Source: Chloroflexi bacterium RBG_19FT_COMBO_55_16 (GTDB lineage Bacteria > Chloroflexota > Anaerolineae > Anaerolineales > UBA4823). Taken from it: a DNA stretch of 7,683 nucleotides. A program made the position numbers and the translations under genes. Below are positions 1 through 6,366 of the stretch, piece after piece; position 1 is the first letter of the stretch; each line of letters starts with the position of its first letter. The notes below the pieces were generated by a model. The model worked only from the letters and a program-made list of their open reading frames with translations, was not told where the DNA came from and did no database searches. The DNA is taken from NCBI GenBank assembly GCA_001795335.1, contig MGOK01000049.1, positions 2,457 to 10,139 on the forward strand. The letters are read 5' to 3'.

Positions 1-750
1 AACGGGGCAGGTAAGTCCACCCTGGCCTACACCTTGGCCGGGTTTGTGCCGCATTTCTATCACGGGAAATTGAGTGGGGAAGTAACTCTCGCTGGAAAGC
101 CTACTCGCTTGACGCCCTTGAGCGAGCTGGTGCTCTCGGTTGGGCTGATCTTTCAGAACCCCTTCAACCAGATTTCGGGTACCAAGTTTACGGTACGGGA
201 GGAGATCGCCTTCGGGCTGGAGAACCTGGGCATGCCGCGCCCCGAAATGCAGGCGCGCGTCGCGGCCACCATGGCCCTGCTCGGGATTGAAGACCTGGCT
301 GACCGCTCGCCGCTGGCTCTGTCTGGCGGGCAGATGCAGCGCGTGGCGATCGCCTCCGTGCTGGCAATGCGGCCGAAGGTCCTGGTGCTGGACGAGCCGA
401 CCTCCCAGCTCGACCCAATCGGCAGCCGCGAGGTTTTTACCGCCGTGCGGGCGTTGATGGCGGAGGAAAACATGATAGTGGTGATGATCGAGCATAAGCT
501 GGAGTGGGTGGCCGTATTCGCCGACCGGGTGGTGGCCCTGGCCGAGGGGACGATCATTGCCGACGGAAAAGCGGCGGAAATCTTGACCGATGAAACCCTG
601 ATTGGAAAAGGAATAGGACAGACGCGCTATACCCTGGCTGCTCGCCAGGCGCGCCAGATTGGGCGCTGGCTGGATGGGCAGCCTCTGCCGGTGACATTGG
701 AGCAAGCGGTGGAAGGGTTTCATAGGGCAAGTATGAAGGCGGAAGGATGA
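1..750 (+). CDS. ECF transporter ATPase, first of two (5' end missing)
   Basis: This is the nucleotide-binding subunit of an energy-coupling-factor transporter, which hydrolyses ATP at the cytoplasmic face to drive uptake of a vitamin or metal. The reading frame is open from base 1, so the start and the first strands of the fold lie upstream. Visible codons begin inside the Walker A loop (NGAGKST, codons 1-7). The Q-loop is FQNP with Gln at codon 52, followed by NQISGTKFTVREEIAFG, typical of EcfA/CbiO proteins. The signature LSGGQ is at codons 107-111, Walker B VLVLDEP has its Asp-Glu at codons 131-132, the D-loop reads SQLDP, and the switch His is codon 165 (MIEHK). All visible catalytic elements are intact. 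About 249 codons plus the missing start would give a normal EcfA length. The last codons run into the heptamer repeat and are probably not conserved. The substrate cannot be told from this subunit. The subfamily is solid; the exact EcfA1/EcfA2 assignment is not. Confidence 0.93.
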   Translation, partial: NGAGKSTLAYTLAGFVPHFYHGKLSGEVTLAGKPTRLTPLSELVLSVGLIFQNPFNQISGTKFTVREEIAFGLENLGMPRPEMQARVAATMALLGIEDLADRSPLALSGGQMQRVAIASVLAMRPKVLVLDEPTSQLDPIGSREVFTAVRALMAEENMIVVMIEHKLEWVAVFADRVVALAEGTIIADGKAAEILTDETLIGKGIGQTRYTLAARQARQIGRWLDGQPLPVTLEQAVEGFHRASMKAEG

Positions 751-815
751 AGGATGAGGGACGAAGGACGGTAGACGGGAGACGAAGGACGAATGACTAA
801 CGACGATCGACTGAC
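732..815. repeat. Degenerate 7-bp tandem repeat (about 12 units)
   Basis: Split in sevens, the stretch reads tatgaag, gcggaag, gatgaag, gatgagg, gacgaag, gacggta, gacggga, gacgaag, gacgaat, gactaac, gacgatc, gactgac. Ten successive units from 746 all begin GAC or GAT, with consensus GAYGAAG. The register is unbroken across the stop codon of the first ATPase gene (748-750), the 42-bp gap and the first seven codons of the second gene. AAGGA, a Shine-Dalgarno-like core, recurs at 743, 750, 764 and 785, the last one 3 bases before the ATG. The units decay toward the 3' end, as if drift or selection had erased them inside the coding sequence. The form recalls the short tandemly repeated heptanucleotides known from cyanobacteria; a family relationship is not claimed. 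Confidence 0.85.
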
Positions 816-1632
816 TACTGCCGATAAAGACATAGATATCTGTGTCGATTCTCTTTTCTTTACATACCCTTCGGGGGTTGAGGCGCTGCGCCAGGTGTCT
901 TTGCACATCGCTGCCGGAGAGAGCGTGGCGCTGATCGGGCAGAACGGGGCCGGCAAGACTACCCTGGTAAAGCATCTCAATGGTCTGCTGAAACCTACTG
1001 CTGGCTCGGTGCGCATCGCTGATTGGGATACACGCCACCGCTCGGTCGCCCAGCTTGCCCGCCAGGTAGGATATGTGTTTCAAAACCCTGACGACCAGCT
1101 GTTTAAACCAACCGTGCTGGCGGAGGTGATGTTTGGTCCGCAGAATCTGGGTTGGGAAGCCGGGCGAGTAGAAGACCAGGCGCGGGCGGCTCTTCGCATG
1201 GTCGAGTTGAGCCAGGCCGCCAACCGCCATCCCTACGACCTCTCCCCAGGTGAGCGGAAACGCGTCGCCCTGGCAGCCATTCTGGCGATGGATACCCCGG
1301 TGATCGTCCTCGATGAACCGACCACTGGTCAGGATTTTGCCGGCGTACGCCTGGTCGGCCTGATTGTGGATGCGTTAATCGCTCAGGGGAAAACCGTGAT
1401 CACCATCACCCACGATATAGACTTCTGCGCTGAACATTTCGAGCGAGTCGTGGTCATGGCAGGTGGGCGTTTGTTAATCGATGGGTCAAGCCGGGTTGTT
1501 CTGTCTCAAGCTGAGATTCTTGCCCAAACCTATGTAGAGCCGCCCCAACTGATGCGCCTGGCGAGCAGGCTGGGGATGGAGTGGATGCCGTTGACGGTGG
1601 ATGAATTCATCAAGCAGCTTCCGGGAAGTTGA
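793..1632 (+). CDS. ECF transporter ATPase, second of two
   Basis: This second ECF nucleotide-binding subunit (279 residues, usual EcfA length) is expected to form a heterodimer with the product of the gene just upstream. In order it shows the N-terminal FTYPSG strand (23-28), Walker A GQNGAGKTT (49-57), Q-loop FQNPDDQLF with Gln97, signature LSPGE (150-154), Walker B IVLDEP with Asp174-Glu175, D-loop TGQD (178-181) and switch His207. A C-terminal extension with PPQLMRLASRLG (250-261) is characteristic of EcfA proteins. The two subunits differ in signature (LSGGQ versus LSPGE), as paired EcfA proteins often do. ATG 793 is the only reasonable start. Its ribosome site would be AAGGA at 785-789, part of the heptamer repeat and only 3 bases away, so initiation may be weak or coupled to translation of the upstream gene. 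The first 7 residues are repeat-encoded. The gene ends 3 bp from the stop codon of the convergent c-di-GMP gene. Confidence 0.94.
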   Translation: MTNDDRLTTADKDIDICVDSLFFTYPSGVEALRQVSLHIAAGESVALIGQNGAGKTTLVKHLNGLLKPTAGSVRIADWDTRHRSVAQLARQVGYVFQNPDDQLFKPTVLAEVMFGPQNLGWEAGRVEDQARAALRMVELSQAANRHPYDLSPGERKRVALAAILAMDTPVIVLDEPTTGQDFAGVRLVGLIVDALIAQGKTVITITHDIDFCAEHFERVVVMAGGRLLIDGSSRVVLSQAEILAQTYVEPPQLMRLASRLGMEWMPLTVDEFIKQLPGS

Positions 1633-1635
1633 ACT

Positions 1636-4302
1636 TCACTGAGTGGTTTCGGCGAAGTTGCCGTACAGCTCCGCCAGCAGGAAGTTAGCTGCCTCTTTAT
1701 CCAGGGGTTTAGAGATCAAATAGCCCTGCCCGAATTCGCAGTTGAGTTCCCTGAGCTGGACGAGCTGTCCATCCGTTTCCACTCCTTCGGCGATCACCCC
1801 TACCCCCAAACGGTGAGTCAAGTTCACAATCGCCTGGACGATCTTCATCTGGTTGCTATCCTTGCTCATTTTACTGACGAAGGTCTGGTCGATTTTTAAA
1901 GCGTTGATCGGGAATTGGGAGAGGTAACCGAGCGAAGAATACCCCACACCGAAGTCGTCGATCTGGATTTGGACCCCCAGCTCTTGCAGTCCTATGAATA
2001 CTTCGGCAGTTGCCAGGTTGTTTTCCATAATGGCGCTTTCGGTCATTTCCAGCTTCAAACAACCCGGTCTCAACCCAGTATCCTGCAGGATCTGCGTGAT
2101 GACAGCCAGCAGGTCGGGTTGAGTGACCTCCTTCCCAGACATATTGACACTGATAGTCAAATCTTGCGCCTGGGGGATACGTTGCTGCCACTCGCGCATT
2201 TGTTGGCACGCCTCGCTCAACACCCAGCGGTCGATGGGGATAATCAGACCGGTTTCTTCGGCCAGGGGAATAAATTCTTTGGGAGTGAGCAGACCGCGCG
2301 TCGGGTGCTGCCAGCGCGCCAGGGCTTCGAAGCCGATCATCTGGCTCTTTTCCAATGAAACGATCGGCTGGTAATAAACCCGCAGCTCCTGGCGCTCGAT
2401 GCCCTGGCGCAGTTCCGATTCGAGCGCCAACCGCTCCATGACCCTCTCTCGCATGGCAGGTTCAAAGATTTCGTGGCGCGACTTCCCGTTAGCCTTGGCA
2501 TAGTAAAGTGCGATGTCGGCGTCGCGCAGCACATCTTCCGGACGTTGGTATCCGGCTGTGCTGAGCACGATGCCGATACTGGTTGTGACCAGGATCTCGT
2601 GCCCGGAAAGATGAAACGGTGCCTCGAGTCCTTTTTTGATCCAATGGGCGACCCGTGTAGCGGAGCTCTCGTCGCGCACCTCATCCAGCAGAATAACGAA
2701 TTCATCCCCACCCAGGCGCGCTACGGTGTCCGTCGTCCGCAATCCCTGTTCCAACATCTTGGCCGTGGCGATCAGCAGTTGATCTCCGAGCGTATGCCCC
2801 AAGCTGTCGTTGATATCTTTGAACCGGTCAAGGTCCAGGAACAGCACGGCGAAGGTGTAACCTTTCCGCCGCTTGGCGCGTTCGATTGCCAGCGTTAAAC
2901 GGTCGACGAACAACGTCCGGTTTGGCAGCCCGGTAAGCGCATCGTGAAAAGCATCGTGGAGCAGCTTTTCCTCGGCATTCTTCCGCAAAGTAATATCGGT
3001 CTGCGATCCCGCCATGCGGAAAGCCAGGCTACCCGTTGCGCGCACTGCCAATCCCCTGGTGAGCATCCAGCGGTAGGTGCCGTCCTTGTGGAGCATGCGG
3101 TGTTCATTCTCGAAGTGAGACGTTGTTCCGTTGATATGGGCAGAGATTTCCAGTCTCAGGTGTTCCAGGTCGCTCGGATGCACGCGGTTGAACCATTCGG
3201 CGGGGTCGTTGTCGATTTCATCTTCGTCGAAACCAAGCATGGCTTTCCAACGCGGGGAATAATAGATCTGGTTTGAATGCAAGTCCCAATCCCATAAACC
3301 GTCATTCGCCCCGCGCACGGCCAGTTCATAGCGTTTTTCGCTCTCGCGCAGCGCCTGTTCGGCGCGCTTGCGCACCGAGATTTCCCGCTGAGCTTGCTCG
3401 TAAAGATAGGCGTTTTCAATCGCCACTGCAGCATAGTCAGCCAGGGAGAGCAAGATAGTTTCATCGCGTTCCGTAAACGTCCGTTCGTTCGCCTGGTTGT
3501 CTACCGACAGCACGCCGAACGCTTTGCCCCGTGAGACGAGTGGCACGTGAATGAGACTGTGCACCAGAAACCCGGTGCTGACCTTAAGGGGTTGGGCCTG
3601 AGCCTTCCGCGCTGTTCGAAAAGATCGCCGGGTTTGCAGTACCCTACCGACCAACGAATCATTGACCGGCAGGCGCAAGGTTTTGCTCTTTTCCTGGTCG
3701 ATATTCTTCACAGCCCGCAGGTAGAGCTGCTTGCTCTCCCCATCCAGCAAGGCGAGAAAACCCTCTTCGGCGTGGGTTAAGTGCACCCCGGCTTCCACGA
3801 TCCGGCGCAGCACTTCGTCCAGCTCCAAAGTGGAGGTGACGCTTTGGCCTACTTTGGAAAGCGCCTTTAGCCAGGTGACCTGCTCCTTCAATTGTGCGGT
3901 CAGGATTTCCCTCTCCCGTATCAGCCGGGACTCGGTCAGGGCGCGACTGATGGCCGCGTTCAGGCTGTCGGCCTCTAAGGGCTTGGGTAAATAGTCCTGC
4001 ACGCCCAGCCGGAAGGCATCCGCCGCGATCTGCTCGGAGCCATGGGCGGTTACCAGGATCGCCGGCACTCTCCGGCCCTCGACGGCCAGCTGGCGCAAGA
4101 TATCCAGGCCAGTCAGGTCGGGTAGTTGCATGTCCAACAACATCAGCGCGATCGGGTAGCTTTTGAGCAGCTCCAGGGCTGTCTTACCGTCCTTAGCGAC
4201 CAGCGTAGTGTAACCCAGGCTCGGCAAAAGCTCGCAGGACAGGAAATCTGCGATCTGCCGGTTGTCGTCAACCACGAGGATGGTTTCGGAGTTTGAATTC
4301 AT
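1636..4302 (-). CDS. Receiver-GAF-PAS-GGDEF-EAL cyclic-di-GMP signalling protein
   Basis: This soluble 888-residue protein is predicted to make and/or degrade cyclic di-GMP in response to phosphorylation and ligand sensing. The receiver domain (about 5-123) has acidic residues Asp12-Asp13, phospho-acceptor Asp57, Thr85 and Lys107. A helical linker leads to a GAF domain (about 155-300), a second coiled-coil-like linker (about 303-322) and a PAS domain with PAC segment (about 323-440). The GGDEF domain (about 450-615) has an intact GGDEF at 531-535, FLDLDRFKDIN at 488-498 and an inhibitory-site RxxD (Arg522, Asp525). The EAL domain (about 630-880) has Glu659 of EAL, Asn720, Glu752, Asp782-Asp783 of DDFG, Lys803, Glu839 and GQGY (858-861), the set expected of an active phosphodiesterase. 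No signal peptide or membrane segment is visible. No histidine kinase is in the window, so it is an orphan here. I see no clear Shine-Dalgarno before the ATG at 4302; the next in-frame residues match a receiver start. Confidence 0.96.
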   Translation of the reverse strand: MNSNSETILVVDDNRQIADFLSCELLPSLGYTTLVAKDGKTALELLKSYPIALMLLDMQLPDLTGLDILRQLAVEGRRVPAILVTAHGSEQIAADAFRLGVQDYLPKPLEADSLNAAISRALTESRLIREREILTAQLKEQVTWLKALSKVGQSVTSTLELDEVLRRIVEAGVHLTHAEEGFLALLDGESKQLYLRAVKNIDQEKSKTLRLPVNDSLVGRVLQTRRSFRTARKAQAQPLKVSTGFLVHSLIHVPLVSRGKAFGVLSVDNQANERTFTERDETILLSLADYAAVAIENAYLYEQAQREISVRKRAEQALRESEKRYELAVRGANDGLWDWDLHSNQIYYSPRWKAMLGFDEDEIDNDPAEWFNRVHPSDLEHLRLEISAHINGTTSHFENEHRMLHKDGTYRWMLTRGLAVRATGSLAFRMAGSQTDITLRKNAEEKLLHDAFHDALTGLPNRTLFVDRLTLAIERAKRRKGYTFAVLFLDLDRFKDINDSLGHTLGDQLLIATAKMLEQGLRTTDTVARLGGDEFVILLDEVRDESSATRVAHWIKKGLEAPFHLSGHEILVTTSIGIVLSTAGYQRPEDVLRDADIALYYAKANGKSRHEIFEPAMRERVMERLALESELRQGIERQELRVYYQPIVSLEKSQMIGFEALARWQHPTRGLLTPKEFIPLAEETGLIIPIDRWVLSEACQQMREWQQRIPQAQDLTISVNMSGKEVTQPDLLAVITQILQDTGLRPGCLKLEMTESAIMENNLATAEVFIGLQELGVQIQIDDFGVGYSSLGYLSQFPINALKIDQTFVSKMSKDSNQMKIVQAIVNLTHRLGVGVIAEGVETDGQLVQLRELNCEFGQGYLISKPLDKEAANFLLAELYGNFAETTQ

Positions 4303-4332
4303 GGGTAAACGTATGGCCAGATGGCAATTTTT

Positions 4333-4338
4333 ATTATA
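4333..4338 (-). promoter_or_regulatory. Possible -10 box (proximal) of the c-di-GMP gene
   Basis: The minus strand reads TATAAT, a perfect -10 match, about 30 bases before the ATG at 4302. The hexamer 17 bp upstream (TCTATT) is a poor -35. It would give a leader of roughly 25 bases. This is one of two consensus -10 boxes in the gap and the choice between them is open. Confidence 0.35.
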
Positions 4339-4368
4339 GAGGACCGTCTCCCTGCAATAGACATTGGT

Positions 4369-4408
4369 AGGTAACCATTATAACGGCAGAATCCTATGCT
4401 GGTTACCT
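4369..4408. promoter_or_regulatory. Perfect 9-bp inverted repeat, candidate operator
   Basis: AGGTAACCA (4369-4377) and its exact complement TGGTTACCT (4400-4408) are separated by 22 bp. Each arm holds GGTWACC, itself a 7-bp palindrome, so the site can also be read as two equivalent half-sites whose centres (4373 and 4404) are 31 bp apart, close to three helical turns. On the minus strand the arms fall on the -35 position and on the region just after the -10 box of the distal promoter candidate. That placement suits a dimeric regulator of the c-di-GMP gene. The pairing is seen directly; the regulator is inference. Confidence 0.5.
4377..4405 (-). promoter_or_regulatory. Possible distal promoter of the c-di-GMP gene
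   Basis: The minus strand has TATAAT at 4382-4377, a perfect -10 box. The hexamer 17 bp upstream (4405-4400, TAACCA) is a poor -35 and lies inside one arm of the inverted repeat. A promoter with a good -10 and a protein-binding site over a poor -35 would fit activator-dependent transcription. Transcription would start near 4370 and give a leader of about 68 bases. Confidence 0.35.
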
Positions 4409-4446
4409 TCCGTGCTTAACGCTTTTGTCAGCTGTTTCAAGGTACT

Positions 4447-4491
4447 AAAATGGGGTATTCTCCAGGGACAAAGCACCTGGGGAATACCCCA
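4447..4491 (-). terminator. Rho-independent terminator of the kinase gene
   Basis: Positions 4451-4466 and 4476-4491 form a 16-bp stem with one mismatch (4461/4481) and a 9-base loop (4467-4475). Read on the minus strand, the stem is followed at once by TTTT (4450-4447), as in an intrinsic terminator. It begins 27 bases after the kinase stop codon at 4519. There is no T-run on the plus-strand side, so it is oriented for the kinase transcript. This makes it likely that the kinase and the c-di-GMP gene downstream are transcribed separately. Confidence 0.82.
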
Positions 4492-4518
4492 AGGAATTAG
4501 GACATAGAAAGTTTGGCG

Positions 4519-6228
4519 TCAGGGTATCTGGGCGACGAAATTATCGAACAGGATATTTGTGCCGGCCACGTCCAGCGCGGCGGCCATTAATCCGATATCC
4601 CCCCTGGAAAAATCTGTGTCTTCCACCTCGGCCAGTTTGGAATCGTTCACATACAGCCGGAGCGTGGTGCGGATACACTCGGCGCGCAGCTGGTTGCGGG
4701 TCTTTCCCTGGTGGATGGAGTTACTGTATCCTTCGCCATTCTTAATGACCGAATACTCCCCATCCTTGTATTTGCCGATCTGGTAGAAGCCATCGCTGCT
4801 GATGGCGAGCAGGTAGAAATTGTCCGGGTCCTGGTAGCGGCACAGGATGCCGAAGAAATTGTCATCGGCCCCGGCGATCTTATCCGCCTCCACCTGGATG
4901 CTCACCGCCTCGAAGATCCTGCCCGGGTTGGCCCAATACATCCTGTCTGGTTGGTCGACGTAAATGCGGTAACCCCCCGCGGCGTAATCGGTCTGGCTGC
5001 CGGCGTCGAAACTGCGGTTCCAGCCGCTAGACGGGTCGGAAAAATCGTCCCTGAATACGGTTACTTCTGTTAACTCCGCTGCTTCTGTGGGTGGGGCGAG
5101 CGCCTGCGTGACGGAGACTTCGGGCAGGGTGGGGGGCGCGGTCGGTTGGGGAGAAGGCCCGAACATCAGGTTCCCACCCGTCAGTAACAACCCCACCAAA
5201 CCGCACAGCCCGGCCAGGGCGATCAGCCCTCCCAGCAGCCACGCCCACACCGGGAGGCGCGCTCGCCCTTTCGGGCGCGGCAGGTCTGGCGCGGGGCCTG
5301 CCCTGCCAGCAGACTCGCGCAGTTCTGCTAAAGGCGCTGGCTGGCCCGCCGCGCCTGGCTTTGCGGGCTTCGCCTGGGGTTTTCCCTGACCACGTTCAAC
5401 TGCCGGCGATGCGGGCTGCCTGGCGATCGTCTCCAGGCTCCCGGCCATTTCAGCCACCGATGAGAAGCGCTGCGTGCGCTCCTTAGCCATCGCTTTGGCG
5501 ATGATCGCTTCATAGTCGTCGGGGAGGTCCGCCTTCACTTCTCGCAGGCGCGGCACCGGGTCGGAGAGGTGTTTGAGCACCACCCCCATCGGCGTAGTCG
5601 CCTGGTAGGGTTGTTTGCCGGTCAGCATCTCAAACAGGATGGCGCCCAGGGCGTAGATGTCGCTGCGGTTATCCAGTTCCCCGTCGCCGCGCGCCTGTTC
5701 CGGGCTCATATAGGCCGGCGTGCCGACGATATTGCTGCCGGTCAGCGTGGAGGCCGATTCCGTCATGCGGGCGATGCCGAAGTCGGTCAGGTATGCTTCG
5801 CCATACTGATCGAACAGGATATTGCTCGGTTTCAGATCGCGGTGGATGATGCCGCGTCGGTGAACTTCGTCCAGGGCAGGGGCCAGCCGGGAGAAGATGT
5901 GCGCCACCTCGTTCAGCGGGATCCACCCCTCATCCAGCCGGTCGGACAGGGTTCCCCCTGACATATAGCGCATCACCAGGTAGGGTTGCCCGATCTCCTC
6001 CCCGAAATCGTACACCGGCACGATGGCTGGGTGTTCGATGGCAGCGATGATCTGCGCCTCCCGCTCGAATCGCGCTCGGAAGGTCGGATCGTGCAGGAAC
6101 TGGGGCGGAAGGACTTTAACCGCCACATCGCGCTTGAAGCGCGGGTCGTGGGCGTGATAAACGGTCGCCATCCCCCCGCGACCGATCTCAGCCTTGATCT
6201 CGTAGCGGCCGATGCGTTCTGGGATCAT
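4519..6228 (-). CDS. Transmembrane Ser/Thr protein kinase with extracytoplasmic beta-sandwich domain
   Basis: This PknB-type (Hanks) kinase has 569 residues. The catalytic domain (about 8-268) has a glycine loop GRGGMATV (16-23), ATP-binding Lys38 in VAVK, helix-C Glu57, HRDLKPSN (129-136) with catalytic Asp131, DFG (149-151), and GTPAYMSPE (169-177). All key residues are present, so it should be active. The activation loop holds Ser158, Ser160, Thr161 and Thr163 as likely autophosphorylation sites. An Ala/Pro/Lys-rich juxtamembrane linker (about 270-325) precedes one membrane span (about 327-350). Outside lie a Pro/Thr-rich stalk (about 358-385) and a 180-residue C-terminal domain beginning FRDDFSDPSSGWN, rich in alternating strands and aromatic residues. 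It resembles the laminin-G/DUF1080-like jelly-roll fold and probably senses a ligand, possibly a glycan. PASTA repeats are absent. The start MIPERIGRYE fits the family exactly. A terminator follows the stop codon. Kinase assignment is certain; the external fold is inferred from sequence style. Confidence 0.96.
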   Translation of the reverse strand: MIPERIGRYEIKAEIGRGGMATVYHAHDPRFKRDVAVKVLPPQFLHDPTFRARFEREAQIIAAIEHPAIVPVYDFGEEIGQPYLVMRYMSGGTLSDRLDEGWIPLNEVAHIFSRLAPALDEVHRRGIIHRDLKPSNILFDQYGEAYLTDFGIARMTESASTLTGSNIVGTPAYMSPEQARGDGELDNRSDIYALGAILFEMLTGKQPYQATTPMGVVLKHLSDPVPRLREVKADLPDDYEAIIAKAMAKERTQRFSSVAEMAGSLETIARQPASPAVERGQGKPQAKPAKPGAAGQPAPLAELRESAGRAGPAPDLPRPKGRARLPVWAWLLGGLIALAGLCGLVGLLLTGGNLMFGPSPQPTAPPTLPEVSVTQALAPPTEAAELTEVTVFRDDFSDPSSGWNRSFDAGSQTDYAAGGYRIYVDQPDRMYWANPGRIFEAVSIQVEADKIAGADDNFFGILCRYQDPDNFYLLAISSDGFYQIGKYKDGEYSVIKNGEGYSNSIHQGKTRNQLRAECIRTTLRLYVNDSKLAEVEDTDFSRGDIGLMAAALDVAGTNILFDNFVAQIP

Positions 6229-6239
6229 TGCTGACCCGT

Positions 6240-6268
6240 AATATACACCGAAACTCGCCGGGACGCAA
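6240..6268 (-). promoter_or_regulatory. Candidate promoter of the kinase gene
   Basis: The minus strand shows TTGCGT (6268-6263), a 17-bp spacer and TATATT (6245-6240), five of six matches to the -10 consensus. The -10 box ends only 11 bases before the ATG at 6228, so the transcript would be almost leaderless. This agrees with the lack of a Shine-Dalgarno sequence in front of that ATG. Confidence 0.5.
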
Positions 6269-6330
6269 TCGATTCGCTGCGTAACGCCGGCCTTTCCTGC
6301 GGGTTATTTTAGATATCTAATGGTACACTA

Positions 6331-6343
6331 AGGATATTATCCT
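6331..6343. promoter_or_regulatory. 13-bp palindrome in the divergent promoter region
   Basis: AGGATA-T-TATCCT is a perfect odd-centred palindrome in AT-rich DNA, 24 bp before the acyltransferase start codon. It contains TATTAT (6335-6340), a possible -10 box for that gene, although I find no convincing -35. Its position suits an operator for the plus-strand operon; no regulator is known. Confidence 0.4.
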
Positions 6344-6355
6344 ATTACCGTTATC

Positions 6356-6359
6356 GAGG
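6356..6359 (+). promoter_or_regulatory. Ribosome binding site deciding the GTG start
   Basis: GAGG lies 7 bases before the GTG at 6367. It supports GTG initiation for the acyltransferase gene over any later start; the conserved-looking N-terminal segment (residues 5-37) also requires this start. Confidence 0.65.
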
Positions 6360-6366
6360 CATTATT

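Noticed and set aside
720..1016. Minus-strand open frame of 98 codons with a serine/proline-rich C-terminal end.
   Set aside because: It is the complement of the heptamer repeat plus the antisense of the second ECF ATPase; it shows no domain and overlaps a certain gene.
1316..1335. LSPGE signature and TGQD D-loop in the second ATPase as a sign of a degenerate site.
   Set aside because: Variants of this kind are usual in one partner of EcfA pairs, and all catalytic residues (Walker A Lys, Walker B Glu, switch His) are present.
1915..2358. Plus-strand open frame of 147 codons inside the c-di-GMP gene.
   Set aside because: It is a shadow of the EAL coding region, whose minus-strand reading retains every catalytic motif.
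4361..4408. Resemblance of GGTAGGTA...GGTTACC on the plus strand to the P3 stem of the c-di-GMP-I riboswitch, next to a GGDEF-EAL gene.
   Set aside because: It is on the strand opposite the c-di-GMP gene, the spacing between the two segments is too long, and the other conserved blocks of the aptamer (GGCAAACC-like and GACGCAAAGCC-like) are missing on both strands.
5262..5280. Short GC hairpin (CGCCC-TTTC-GGGCG) inside the kinase gene.
   Set aside because: It lies in the codons for the Arg/Lys/Pro-rich juxtamembrane linker, has no T-run, and is explained by codon composition.
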